From the NCBI GenBank assembly GCA_964406945.1, contig CAYOTO010000014.1, positions 1 to 64,000 of the forward strand: DNA of 64,000 nucleotides, given 5' to 3'. Positions 27,264 through 37,732 of this stretch are shown piece by piece. Each line of letters starts with the position of its first letter. The stretch's first letter is position 1. The stretch comes from UBA2266 sp964406945 (lineage in GTDB: Bacteria > Planctomycetota > Phycisphaerae > Sedimentisphaerales > Anaerobacaceae). The translations under genes were made by a program, and so were the position numbers. The notes under the pieces are model-generated. The model saw only the letters and a list, made by a program, of their open reading frames with translations, had not been told where the DNA came from and ran no database searches.

Positions 27264-29225
27264 TTAAATCCGCACTTTGTAATTGTATACGAGCCATTCC
27301 AAAAAGGCAATAATCAGCGCCGCCAGAACCAGATAGGGCCACAACTCGAGATTGGCCCGGGTAAGCGCCTTCTCGGCGGCGACAACGCGACCGCCGGGAA
27401 CAATCTCTTCGGCCACGAATATGTCACTCTCGGCGAGGTCAAGCAGATTCACCGCGAAAAATTTCTCCGAATCCTGTCCCCAGCCCACTCGATACACTCC
27501 GGCTCGATGCGTCTGTGCAAACCGAAATGCGCCCGAAGGGCTTGCTTGGATCTCTGTAGCAGGCATGTCCGGCCCGTCGATCGTCGCTTTTGTTCCGGGA
27601 ACGACGCCCTCTATCCGGATCGGGTCCGAGACCGCCAGATTGGTATTCTGCTCGCCCGCTGACTGGGCACCGAGGAATGACACGGCATTGTAGCAGAAAA
27701 GCACAAAACCGGGTTCGAAAGGCCAGTTGCTCTGCAGACTGTCGAAACCCGCGAGCACGAATACGCTTGCGTCCCTGCGGAGCACGGCAATCGCAGGCGA
27801 AGTGCTGAACTCAGCCAGGACTTCGGCGTCGCGCGGAAGCTCCATTTTGTGGGCGGTTCCTACAAACAGGTTGTCCAGATTGACATGCCGCAGAACCGGA
27901 TGCTGCGATCTCCAGTCGACGACGACTTCGTTCTCGGTTTTGCCCGTAACCGGGACTCCCAGCCCCGCCGGCGGCCGACCGAATATCAGATAACGACCGC
28001 GAGGCAGGTTTTCGGGCGAGTGATTGTCCAGGACGACTATGTCGTAAGGTTGAGTTACCTCGAACCGGGCGTGGTCCATGGAATCGAATCCCGCCGGCGT
28101 GCATGGATCCAGTTTTTCGAGCGAGCAGGCCCTCAGCGCCATCTCGAGAGCCGCGTTTCCCTCGCTGACCAGAAGCACCGACAGTCTTCTCGGTGCTTCG
28201 AGAATCGCCCAGGCGGCGTTGTCGACTGTAAGATTGTCCGCATGCAGGTGGCTCACTTCGACAATCCCGGCTTCACTGTGCTCGGCGGCGAAGTTCACAA
28301 CCGAAGTGCCCGGCGACCGCTCGCCGTCGGGGTCCGTCGAATCCGGCGGAATTTTGACCGAACGCACCGCCCTGACGTTGGCGTCTATACTGAGTTGAAC
28401 GTCGGTTGTAACCGGATCGTCACCGTAGTTGGCCAGAGAAACAAAAATGCTCACCTGCTCGGGATCCTCATAAGACCTTCGGGCCTGCATGGCGGTTATC
28501 GCCAGGTTCGAAGGCTCGTCTCCGATCGCATGATAGGTTAGTTCTTCCTCGCCGACAACAATCTCATCGAGGTCCTGAATCCGACCGTCGCTGAATAACC
28601 GAAGCAGTGCCGGCTCCTCGGCCGTGCGAATATTTCCCTCCACACCCGGAGACTGCGCGAAAGCACGCGCAACCGTAACGGCCTCATTCAGCAGTGATTT
28701 GCCGTCGCCGGCCTCTATCGCTTCGACAGCCTGTATCAACTGCTGTTTGTCTGAAGTGAAATTACACATCACATCCGCATGGTCGTCGAACGCGATTATC
28801 ATAGCCTGGTCGGCACTGTCGCGCAGGGAAAAGGCTGCTCGGTTTCGCATCGAGTCGACGAAATCAAGAGCCTTCTCTTTAGCGGCGTAGAGTCGGCTGG
28901 GCTCGACATCCGTGGCATTCATGCTTGCCGACCGGTCGATGAGCAGGACGTATCGCTTTGCTGCGCCCGGAACCAGCGACAGAATCGGCCCGGCAAGAGC
29001 CACCAGAATGGCCAACAGCATCAGTAATTGAAGCAGCAGCAGAATATTACGCCGGAGCCTCTGAAACGGGGCGTTGACCTGCAAATCCTGCACCGCCCGC
29101 TTCCACAGCAGCGTACTGGAGACCACCTGCTCGCGCCGCTTGAGCTTGAGAAAATACAGCAGGAGCAGCGCAGGCACCGCCGCGGCCGAAGCATATATTC
29201 CAATTAAAGGCGTAAGCCACTGCAT
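27264..29225 (-). CDS. BatA-type VWA membrane protein
   Basis: 653 residues; the ATG at 29225 follows GGGAAGA. Residues 1-85 are the BatA N-terminal region with two membrane helices and the LKLKRREQVVSSTLLWKR motif between them. A von Willebrand factor A domain follows (~90-290) with the metal-ion site DRSASM, and SDGR in its later strand. After that come a beta-sandwich (~240-340), a GATase-like region (~350-460, DIVVLDNHSPENLPRGRYLI) and a last membrane helix near residue 630 (LVLAALIIAFLEWLVYN). BatA-like proteins work with MoxR and DUF58 proteins in envelope-stress or complex-assembly roles. It lies directly after the DUF58 gene in the operon. Confidence 0.87.
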   Translation of the reverse strand: MQWLTPLIGIYASAAAVPALLLLYFLKLKRREQVVSSTLLWKRAVQDLQVNAPFQRLRRNILLLLQLLMLLAILVALAGPILSLVPGAAKRYVLLIDRSASMNATDVEPSRLYAAKEKALDFVDSMRNRAAFSLRDSADQAMIIAFDDHADVMCNFTSDKQQLIQAVEAIEAGDGKSLLNEAVTVARAFAQSPGVEGNIRTAEEPALLRLFSDGRIQDLDEIVVGEEELTYHAIGDEPSNLAITAMQARRSYEDPEQVSIFVSLANYGDDPVTTDVQLSIDANVRAVRSVKIPPDSTDPDGERSPGTSVVNFAAEHSEAGIVEVSHLHADNLTVDNAAWAILEAPRRLSVLLVSEGNAALEMALRACSLEKLDPCTPAGFDSMDHARFEVTQPYDIVVLDNHSPENLPRGRYLIFGRPPAGLGVPVTGKTENEVVVDWRSQHPVLRHVNLDNLFVGTAHKMELPRDAEVLAEFSTSPAIAVLRRDASVFVLAGFDSLQSNWPFEPGFVLFCYNAVSFLGAQSAGEQNTNLAVSDPIRIEGVVPGTKATIDGPDMPATEIQASPSGAFRFAQTHRAGVYRVGWGQDSEKFFAVNLLDLAESDIFVAEEIVPGGRVVAAEKALTRANLELWPYLVLAALIIAFLEWLVYNYKVRI

Positions 29226-29246
29226 AAATGTCTTCCCACCGGCGTA

Positions 29247-30161
29247 TCAGCGAAGAAGCCTGATTCGCCGCAAATAGTTCAGGACCAGTGTCTCCACCGA
29301 GTCCGAAGATTTTGCAAGAACGTGCACGCCGCCGCGACGGGTGCAGAACTGCTTTAGTTCGTTACAGTAGGCGCTCAGGTTGCGCTTATAATACTTCACC
29401 AGGGCCGGGCTTATCGTGATCTCGGCCGTGTCGGCGTCCTCTACGTCAACCAGCTTCAGATCGCCGCTTAGCTGCGGCGACATTTCCTGCGGACTGAGCA
29501 CCTGAATACAATAAAGATCGTACTTTCTACCAAGCAGCTTGCGAAGCCCCGACTCGAACCCCGCTTTGAAGAAGAAGTCCGACAGCACTATCATTATGCC
29601 CGTACCGATTCGCCCGGATACTATCTGACTGCATGATTTGTCGAAATCCGACACCCCTTCGAACCTTGCGCCGATTAGAAAGTCGGCCATTTGATTCATG
29701 TAATTCCTGCCTCTGGCGTTGGGCATCTGCTGTTCCAGGCCGTCGGCAAAAAGACTTATGCACAGACGGTTGTTGTTGGCGAGACTTACATATCCCAGTG
29801 CCGCGGCCAGCTTCTGAATAAACAGGCTCTTCGTCGGCTCGCCCGTCGCCATCGAAGCGCTCGCATCGGCCACAATGTGAACGGTAAGATCCTGCTCCTC
29901 CAAAAACAGCTTGAGAAAGAGCTGCTCGAGTCTGCCGTAGATATTCCAGTCCACAAAACGCAGGTCGTCCCCCACTACATAAGGACGATGATCGGCAAAT
30001 TCGACGCTCTGACCACGCCGCTTCGAACGCCGCTCGCCCTGAAGCTTGCCCTGGAGAATTCGACGGCTGAGCACGTCGAGCCCGTCAAGCCTGGCCACGA
30101 AGTCCGTACCCAGCAACTGGGCGAGCTTTCTTGCCGAACCTGTCCGTTTTGTGTTCGCCAT
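29247..30161 (-). CDS. DUF58 domain protein
   Basis: 304 residues, soluble. The family core is complete: GQSVEFADHRPYVVGDDLRF, VDWNIYGRLEQLFLKLFLEE, then a VWA-like half with the metal site ADASASM (about residue 108). DUF58 proteins are almost always encoded beside a MoxR ATPase and are thought to be its partner or substrate. Here the MoxR gene ends 24 nt upstream. Many DUF58 proteins have N-terminal membrane helices; this one does not, so it belongs to the short cytoplasmic type. The ribosome-binding site (AGAAGCAGA) is moderate. Confidence 0.9.
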   Translation of the reverse strand: MANTKRTGSARKLAQLLGTDFVARLDGLDVLSRRILQGKLQGERRSKRRGQSVEFADHRPYVVGDDLRFVDWNIYGRLEQLFLKLFLEEQDLTVHIVADASASMATGEPTKSLFIQKLAAALGYVSLANNNRLCISLFADGLEQQMPNARGRNYMNQMADFLIGARFEGVSDFDKSCSQIVSGRIGTGIMIVLSDFFFKAGFESGLRKLLGRKYDLYCIQVLSPQEMSPQLSGDLKLVDVEDADTAEITISPALVKYYKRNLSAYCNELKQFCTRRGGVHVLAKSSDSVETLVLNYLRRIRLLR

Positions 30162-30185
30162 GTGAGTCTGCTTCTATCTATCTGG

Positions 30186-31211
<1,026 letters not shown>

Positions 31212-31236
31212 TTCCGGTCTCCTTATTGTCTATCTT

Positions 31237-34167
31237 TTATGCATCGTCCGTCGATTTGTCGCCTTCGGAGGCCTTGCGTTTAGCATCGAGTAATCGCTGT
31301 ATGTGCGAAGCGCTCTCACCGGTCGATGCTTTCTCTTGCCCTTCCGGCGGTTTCTTCTTAGCCTCTGCTCCGGCGGGCGGTTGATCGATTTTGGAAGTGG
31401 GAAAAGGTCCCTTGAAATCGGTCGGAGCCTCATACCGTTTGGCGGCGGTGGAACTTATCTGATCCTGAACCTGCCTGCGTCTGGCTTTGAGATTTGCCAG
31501 GACCTGGTCGGCTTCGCTCTTGCGAGGTTTTGCACGCGCGGCCAGTCTCCTCACAATAGCCCGCACATCCAGAACTACGCGTCTTACCGCGACGTCGAGC
31601 AGCAGAAGCACAATCCAGGCGAACATCAGGGGCATGGTCAGGGGCGTATGCGTCTGAGGAAACTCCAGGCCGGCCCGGTTATAAAGATCAGCGGCATTCG
31701 GATCGGCCGGCAAGACCCGCCCGCCGGTCAGGTCACTTATCTGCGCAAGAAGTGGCGCATTGTCGGCAAGGTCGCGAAACTCAGGTGCGAACGGGATAGT
31801 AACCACAGTATGTTTGATCTGCGTTTTGGCGTCTTCGCCGATCCTGCGATACTGCAGGTTGACCACGTAGCTGCCGGAACCCGGCGCGCTGAAATGCGCC
31901 CGATATTGACCCGGACCCGTCTGATCGAGATGGATAGGCCTGGTGGTCATGTCGGGAGCAATGACCTGGCCTTCTATACTCGCAAGCTGGATGAACCTGC
32001 CTTCGGCGTCGACGGTCTCGACGTTTACGATCACGTCCCTGCCCTGCACATCGGTATGAACCTCGCAGTCGGCCGACTGGCCGGTACCGGCGGCCCATCG
32101 CACCGCCTGCTCCCAGAAACCGCGGAAACCCTCCCACTGCACCCAGTTGGCGCCCCAGCGTGTATCGGCCGAGCTTGTAAAAGCGATACACCGGCCCAGC
32201 CCCATCTGACAGGTCGCCAGAATCGGATCGTCCTGGGTGCTGGCAAGAACCATCTGGCTTAAACCCGGCTTGGGGCCCGTAAGGACGTACCCGTCGAGGC
32301 TCGGCAGTGAGGACACTCCCCGCATCAGTTCGCTCAGGCCGTAGGTCAGCTTGGGCGTGAAAGTTTCTTCCACAATCAGCGCCCGGCGGACCACCTGCGC
32401 CTCTTTGATGAATATCTGCGGAAGCTGCTGCGGGTCTTTCACGTTGTAAAAACGTCCGTTGGTGGCCCGGGCCATATTGAGCAGGCTCTGCACATCGGCC
32501 GGCGAATGCGGAAAGACAGCAACACCGGTGCAGGTTATCTGCGCCTGTTTGCATTTGTTAAGAAGCTCCGGAGTCGGTGGATTCGGGTCCCCGTCGCTGA
32601 TTACGATCACATGCTTCTGGCCGGCTTTGGCCGTTACCAGGCTGTCGTAGGCCGCCTTAAGATGCGAGTGCAGATCGGGCATGTCGCCCATCTGCATCTG
32701 CTCTATCGAGGAGATCAATTTCTGCTTATCGCCGACCTCGGCCAGCGGAAAGACCCAGTCACTGCCCCCCTCCCAGTTATACGCGAGCACGCCCACAAGG
32801 TCGAGCCGGCTGAGCGTCTTTACCGCCGCGACAGCCACCTTCTTGCCCCAGTAATTGCCCTGCGGCATTTCACAGGCGTGCATAATCAGAACCAGCGCCC
32901 CCTTGGGCATCTGCTTCTTCTGAGGCGGATCCAGATCGACCGGCAGAATCTTTGCAACCGGCGAACCGATCCAACCCCCGGCGCCGAATGAGTTCGGCCC
33001 GCCGACCATTATCAAACCCCCGCCAAAGTCCGTCACATACCGACATAGCATTTCCTGCTGCTGAAAGGTCAGACTGCCCGCATCGACGTCGGCCATTATG
33101 ATGGCATCCACATCCATCAGTCTGGCGAGGTTGTCGGTGAATTCGGCCGCCGGTATGTGCCGTACATCTATATTCAGGCCTTGCAGGGTGTTATAAAGCT
33201 CGGCTCCGGCGGCGCCGTCGGTATCCACAACCAGTATATGGCCCGGTCCCGACACATAGACGATTGAATTGGCCGGGTTATTCTCTGTTATACGGTCATC
33301 GTTCGGATCGTCCGGAACGAAGTAAGCCTCGAACTCGTGTACGCCCCTGGTGCCGACCGGAATCGACATCGTCTGAACATTGGTGCCGGGCTCCAGTTCG
33401 ACACGCGCAGCAACCTCGCTGGATCCCGGGTCGAGGTCCACCGGCTCGTCGTTCAGATTCAGCAGCAGTTTGCCTTTGCTGTTTCTGGTGCTGTCCATTA
33501 TGAAACGCAGCGAAACCGTTTCACCGCTCCTGGCCTTGTCGGGAGCCGCCAGCCGCCGGAACAGAACCTCACTGTCATATCGATAACGCACCGGCAGAAC
33601 ATCGATGGGAATCTTGTTGGCGGCGGCTGTCTCAGCCGCCTGTTTGAGACTGCCCCCCGTTTCGTTTCCTTCGCTTACCAGTAGAATGCGGGCGGCGGTA
33701 TCGGGCGGCAGTATCGCCATTGCCATTTCCACGCCGTTGGCGAGCCTGGACTGATGGCCCGTCAGGGTGGTGTTCCGCTCCCTCAGTTCCACGTCCGCCG
33801 AAGGCAGCTTCGAAATGCTCGCGGCCTCGGCTACGTCGACCTGGGCGAAGCGGTCGGTATCCGGCCTGTCGGCTGCTGCGACCGAAAGATAATCGATGCA
33901 GGCATCACGCAGATTCGGCGGGATCGAGAGACTGCGGTCAAGCACGGTAACAACCGTAAGCTGTCTGCTCTTGCGAGTGAGCATCGGTCTGGCAAGCAGG
34001 CATATCAGCACAGCTAAAACGAGGCATCTCAGCACGATAGCCATGATACGCCTGGTGCGGCCGACTGCGCGCATATTCTTGATGGCCAGCCACACGACCG
34101 GGATCAAAAGCACACCGGCCGCGAGCCACCAGGGCTGAGCAAAATATATGCCGTAACTGTTGTTCAA
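31237..34167 (-). CDS. large VWA / glutamine-amidotransferase-like membrane protein
   Basis: 976 residues. It starts with TTG at 34167, overlapping the stop of the permease-NHL gene (TTGA), with GGAAG close upstream. No better start exists, because the first helix begins right away (PWWLAAGVLLIPVVWLAI) and a second follows at ~40-58. A VWA-like region (~75-210) carries DRSLS. A GATase-like region (~330-420, HILVVDTDGAAGAELYNTL, GGGLIMVGGPNSFG) precedes a second VWA-like region (~430-590). In that second region the metal-site strand reads LVLIMHACEMPQG, so the DxSxS site is degenerate, although VIVISDGDPN is kept. Beta domains follow, then a helix near 850 and a charged tail of about 110 residues. 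It is probably the main periplasmic component of the MoxR module. Confidence 0.85.
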   Translation of the reverse strand: MNNSYGIYFAQPWWLAAGVLLIPVVWLAIKNMRAVGRTRRIMAIVLRCLVLAVLICLLARPMLTRKSRQLTVVTVLDRSLSIPPNLRDACIDYLSVAAADRPDTDRFAQVDVAEAASISKLPSADVELRERNTTLTGHQSRLANGVEMAMAILPPDTAARILLVSEGNETGGSLKQAAETAAANKIPIDVLPVRYRYDSEVLFRRLAAPDKARSGETVSLRFIMDSTRNSKGKLLLNLNDEPVDLDPGSSEVAARVELEPGTNVQTMSIPVGTRGVHEFEAYFVPDDPNDDRITENNPANSIVYVSGPGHILVVDTDGAAGAELYNTLQGLNIDVRHIPAAEFTDNLARLMDVDAIIMADVDAGSLTFQQQEMLCRYVTDFGGGLIMVGGPNSFGAGGWIGSPVAKILPVDLDPPQKKQMPKGALVLIMHACEMPQGNYWGKKVAVAAVKTLSRLDLVGVLAYNWEGGSDWVFPLAEVGDKQKLISSIEQMQMGDMPDLHSHLKAAYDSLVTAKAGQKHVIVISDGDPNPPTPELLNKCKQAQITCTGVAVFPHSPADVQSLLNMARATNGRFYNVKDPQQLPQIFIKEAQVVRRALIVEETFTPKLTYGLSELMRGVSSLPSLDGYVLTGPKPGLSQMVLASTQDDPILATCQMGLGRCIAFTSSADTRWGANWVQWEGFRGFWEQAVRWAAGTGQSADCEVHTDVQGRDVIVNVETVDAEGRFIQLASIEGQVIAPDMTTRPIHLDQTGPGQYRAHFSAPGSGSYVVNLQYRRIGEDAKTQIKHTVVTIPFAPEFRDLADNAPLLAQISDLTGGRVLPADPNAADLYNRAGLEFPQTHTPLTMPLMFAWIVLLLLDVAVRRVVLDVRAIVRRLAARAKPRKSEADQVLANLKARRRQVQDQISSTAAKRYEAPTDFKGPFPTSKIDQPPAGAEAKKKPPEGQEKASTGESASHIQRLLDAKRKASEGDKSTDDA

Positions 34168-36644
34168 AACTTCCAGACCTGAATTCGGTTATTGCCGGCA
34201 TCGACCACGAAAGCCACGCCCTTCTCATCCACCGCCACGCCCCAGGGATAGGCCAGTTGTCCAAGTTGTCGCCCGGCTTCTCCGTATACGCCCGAGCTGT
34301 TGCCGTCGCTGTCGAACAACTGCAGCCGATTGTTGCCGTATTCGCAGACGACCAGCGTCCCGTCTTTCATCAGCGCCAGATCGTATGGATATCTCAACTG
34401 GCCGACATCTCTGCCGGCCGAGCCTATGTAACGCTTGAGATTGCCCTGAAAATCATAAACGCCTACACGATGATTGCAAGCATCGGCAATGTAAAGGCGA
34501 TTACGCTCGAAATCGCTGCAAAGAGCGGCAGGCCTGGAAAACTGCCCGGCCTCGTTGCCCGGCTCCCCGAAACAAAAAAGAAAGGTCCCGTTCGGGTCGA
34601 ATACGCTGATGCGGTCGTTTCCGCCGTACTCGCCGATGTAAATATTGCCTTCGGGTCCGAACGCAACATCAGTCGGATATATAAAGCAGCCCTGCTCCCG
34701 GCCGAAAGTGCCGAACTCCTGATCGATTTCACCGTCGGCCGAGAATATCAAGACCCGATGGTAGTGCGTATCCGCCACGTAAAGACGCCCGTCCGGACCG
34801 AGCGAAAGGCCCGTAGGCTTGCCGGCCTCGATTTTAGGCATTTCGATGCAGTTCCGGAATTCGCCCTTAAGGTCAAACTCCTGAATTCTGCCGGTCTTGT
34901 CGACGACCAGCACGCCATCGCCCACGTAATCAATCGCCCGCGGATACAGGAATTCGCCGTTACCGGCGCCGGTTGAACCGAAATGCCGCACCACATCCAC
35001 CGAGCCGCCGGCCCGCCGGTCACAACCGGTCAACATAACTGAGGCGCCGAGTATCAGCGCCCAGACGGCGGACCTGCGGCTTCGCAGGAATCCCAGCAGC
35101 AGTACGACCGCTCCGGCCATAATCGTCAGACACGCGACAAGTATCAGACATGATGCGATAACCTGCTGATCGCGGGCATAATGCATCTGATTGAGGAGCC
35201 GCTGGGCGAAATTGGGCAATCCCGCCGGCAAAAGGACCATCGTCGCGGCCAGTTCGGCAACGCTGAAGGCAATTATAAGTATGAAGCCGCCCGCAACCAC
35301 CGGCCAGACCCGGGGCAGGTGAACGTGTAAAAAGCACTGCAACCGACTCGCCCCGTCCACCCGGGCCATCTGTGAAAGCTGTTCGCTGTCTGGATAACGG
35401 GTAAGCATAAGTATAATCATCGCCAGGCCTGCGAACCTGACCGCCTGACCGGCTGATACGATCAACACGCTCTGGCTGAATGCGACCGGAACGTGAAGCT
35501 CAACAGCCGTTTCCAGCAGTGAGGAGGCAACAAGCGAGCCCGGCACAAACATGGCCAGAAAGACGCCGGCTCTAAGCACAAAACCGACGATGCGTCTGCC
35601 GGGCCCCGCCCGCCCTGTGCCATCCGCGGTATCGTCGATTGCAACCGCCCCCCATCCTATCAAATGAGCGAATAGAGCGGCCATAACCGCTATCAGAAAC
35701 GAATAGGCCAGATCGTCGGCATGCAGGGTAAGAAACAGTCGAAACTCCTGGGTCCCCTCGGCGTTAAACAACAGAATTCCAACCGGAAAGCCGCAGGTAA
35801 TTAGAACCAGAAGCAACAGCACAAGCCAGCGTCCGCGCCGCCTTTGCGAAGAAATGCTCTCGTGGGTGACATCGCTGATGAACCACGAACGAATCGAACC
35901 GCCCGCAACCACTGCGGCGACCGCGGCTGCAACTGCAACGGGCCAGGCGGCCGCGGCGACCGCCCCCGGTTCGCCGGTAAGTTCGTACAGCACCGCCAGT
36001 TCCGTCCCGAAGGTCTTTACGCCCGCCAGATGAAACGCGGCGAAATCCGAGAGCGCCAGCACGAAGCAGGCGCCGAAAGCCAGTAAAATGCTGCGGCTCA
36101 TAAGCGGTAAAAACACCCGCAGAAATCCGCGTCTGGCGCCGGCATCGAGCAAAACGCTGTCGCCAACCTGTCTATCAATGCTGCGCCAGCCCTGCGCCAT
36201 TATCAGCGCCGCCAGAGGCCAGTGCCAGGAAACCAGAACCATCGACGATGTCGCCGAAGCGGTAAATCTGGCCAGAGAAGGCCTGGCCGCCAGGTAAGCG
36301 CCCAGTTGCGTAGTCGGGCTCAGCAGCAGCGTCCATGCATAATAAAGAACATATCGCGGCAGCATCAGAGGCAGCACCAGGAGCAGCAGAATCAGCATCG
36401 ACCAGGACCCCGCCGTGCCCAGCAGTCGCCCGGGAACCCATCCCAAAAGCACCGCGAAAGCCGAAATACCGGCCGCCAGAGCAAATGACTTAACAGCGTT
36501 AACTTCGACGGACCCGATAATCCCGGTTGCATCAGTGCCGATTGCAGCATGAATGAGCATAACCACGGGTATGAGCACCAGTAGGACCCACAGGCCCAGT
36601 GAGGCAGGCAGAAAAACGCTGCGAAAAGTCGGCCCACCGCTCAC
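34164..36644 (-). CDS. ABC importer permease (tandem, FbpB-like) fused to an NHL-repeat propeller
   Basis: 826 residues. It starts at a GTG overlapping the stop of the binding-protein gene (GTGA). Residues 1-530 form a double-length MetI-type permease with about twelve helices and two EAA-type loops, near residue 168 (DAGARRGFLRVFLPLM) and near 431 (ARVDGASRLQCFLHVHLP). This is the plan of Fe3+/thiamine/phosphonate importers. After a basic stretch (FLRSRRS), a hydrophobic segment ends in LTGC (Cys541), which looks like the lipobox of a lipoprotein. Residues ~550-826 are six NHL repeats (for example GPDGRLYVADTHYHRVLIF, AVDEKGVAFVVDAGNNRIQVW). I infer a propeller placed outside the membrane. 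The cognate binding protein lies upstream; the ATPase is probably the one at 17578. Confidence 0.85.
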   Translation of the reverse strand: MSGGPTFRSVFLPASLGLWVLLVLIPVVMLIHAAIGTDATGIIGSVEVNAVKSFALAAGISAFAVLLGWVPGRLLGTAGSWSMLILLLLVLPLMLPRYVLYYAWTLLLSPTTQLGAYLAARPSLARFTASATSSMVLVSWHWPLAALIMAQGWRSIDRQVGDSVLLDAGARRGFLRVFLPLMSRSILLAFGACFVLALSDFAAFHLAGVKTFGTELAVLYELTGEPGAVAAAAWPVAVAAAVAAVVAGGSIRSWFISDVTHESISSQRRRGRWLVLLLLVLITCGFPVGILLFNAEGTQEFRLFLTLHADDLAYSFLIAVMAALFAHLIGWGAVAIDDTADGTGRAGPGRRIVGFVLRAGVFLAMFVPGSLVASSLLETAVELHVPVAFSQSVLIVSAGQAVRFAGLAMIILMLTRYPDSEQLSQMARVDGASRLQCFLHVHLPRVWPVVAGGFILIIAFSVAELAATMVLLPAGLPNFAQRLLNQMHYARDQQVIASCLILVACLTIMAGAVVLLLGFLRSRRSAVWALILGASVMLTGCDRRAGGSVDVVRHFGSTGAGNGEFLYPRAIDYVGDGVLVVDKTGRIQEFDLKGEFRNCIEMPKIEAGKPTGLSLGPDGRLYVADTHYHRVLIFSADGEIDQEFGTFGREQGCFIYPTDVAFGPEGNIYIGEYGGNDRISVFDPNGTFLFCFGEPGNEAGQFSRPAALCSDFERNRLYIADACNHRVGVYDFQGNLKRYIGSAGRDVGQLRYPYDLALMKDGTLVVCEYGNNRLQLFDSDGNSSGVYGEAGRQLGQLAYPWGVAVDEKGVAFVVDAGNNRIQVWKF

Positions 36645-37684
36645 TTAAGAATCTCCGTAGCGGTTTTTATCGCGTTCGGCAGTTCATCGGCGACTTCTGA
36701 ATAGTCGACTTTCAGCGGCTTTTCGATCGCATATTCGGAGTATTGCCGGGCCAGGTTCGGATCGACCGGGCTGTTGTGTGAATGGCTTTCAGCCAGCATC
36801 TTCTCGACAGTACCGCCCAGGATGAAATCCACCAGGACGCCAGCTTGTTCGGAATTCGCAGCCCCTTTTACTACGGCGACAGTATTAGGTATGGCCAGGG
36901 TGCCGTCGCCGCCCTGGTCGAGCCAGTTCATTGCCAGAGGCCAGCCGTTCCTAAGTCCTGCGTACACATCGTCCGTGTCGGTGAAACAGACGTCCGCCTG
37001 CCCCGTAGCCACCGCGCGAACCGCGGTACTGTTGCCTGCAACCGTTCGCATGTCATTGGCCGCAAGGCCTTCCAGAATTTCAGTAGCCCTTTCGCTGCCG
37101 TAGTGGGCAAACCAGCTTGCCACGTCTCCGCCGGTTGTTCCGAACTCCGGAGTCGCCATAACGATTCGCCCTTTCCACTTCGGATCGAGCACATCTTCAA
37201 GTTTTTCGGGTGCTTCCTCTCCGTTGACTCGATTGGTGTTGTACCCTATCACCCTGCCGCGAAGGGCCAGCCCATACCATCTGTTCTCCGGGCCGATGAA
37301 CTGTTCAGGCCAGTCGGCGGTCGCCTGCGATTCGTACGGCTCCAGCAAACCTTCGCGAGCCAAACGAATCGTATAAAACACCTCGCTGGACCAGAACACA
37401 TCCGCCGCCGGTCTGCCAGACTCGGCGCGTATTCGCTGCACGAGACCAACTGTTTTGCCCGCCTCGGTGTCGTAACGGGCCAGAACGTCGATACCGGTCT
37501 GTTTCTCGAATTCCGCAACTATCGGTTCGGCCACCGCCTGATCCACCGAGCAGTAAAGCACCACCTGCCCGGCGTCGGACGGGGATTTGCCGCAGGAACA
37601 GAGCATGGAAAGGCAGATGCCGAGAGAGAGGAACAAGAACAGATTTGGCAATAAGGGGAATCTGAACATCCTTGTGCGATACAT
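36641..37684 (-). CDS. ABC importer solute-binding lipoprotein (Fe3+/thiamine-like family)
   Basis: 347 residues with a lipoprotein signal: a hydrophobic stretch ending in LCSC, followed by GKS. The mature protein is a two-lobed binding protein of the family that includes FbpA/FutA, ThiB and phosphonate-binding proteins: VVLYCSVDQAVAEPIVAEFEKQ, ADVFWSSEVFYTIRLAREGLL, WYGLALRGRVIGYNTN, FGTTGGDVASWF and AIPNTVAVVKGA. Tyr residues in the positions that hold ferric iron in FbpA cannot be confirmed by eye, so the ligand is open. Its stop overlaps the start of the permease-NHL gene, showing that the two are made together. A second in-frame ATG at 37669 is possible. Confidence 0.88.
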   Translation of the reverse strand: MYRTRMFRFPLLPNLFLFLSLGICLSMLCSCGKSPSDAGQVVLYCSVDQAVAEPIVAEFEKQTGIDVLARYDTEAGKTVGLVQRIRAESGRPAADVFWSSEVFYTIRLAREGLLEPYESQATADWPEQFIGPENRWYGLALRGRVIGYNTNRVNGEEAPEKLEDVLDPKWKGRIVMATPEFGTTGGDVASWFAHYGSERATEILEGLAANDMRTVAGNSTAVRAVATGQADVCFTDTDDVYAGLRNGWPLAMNWLDQGGDGTLAIPNTVAVVKGAANSEQAGVLVDFILGGTVEKMLAESHSHNSPVDPNLARQYSEYAIEKPLKVDYSEVADELPNAIKTATEILK

Positions 37685-37732
37685 TGGTGTGAAACTCCTG
37701 ATACTGAATCTGAAACTCTGAAGAATCGCCGT

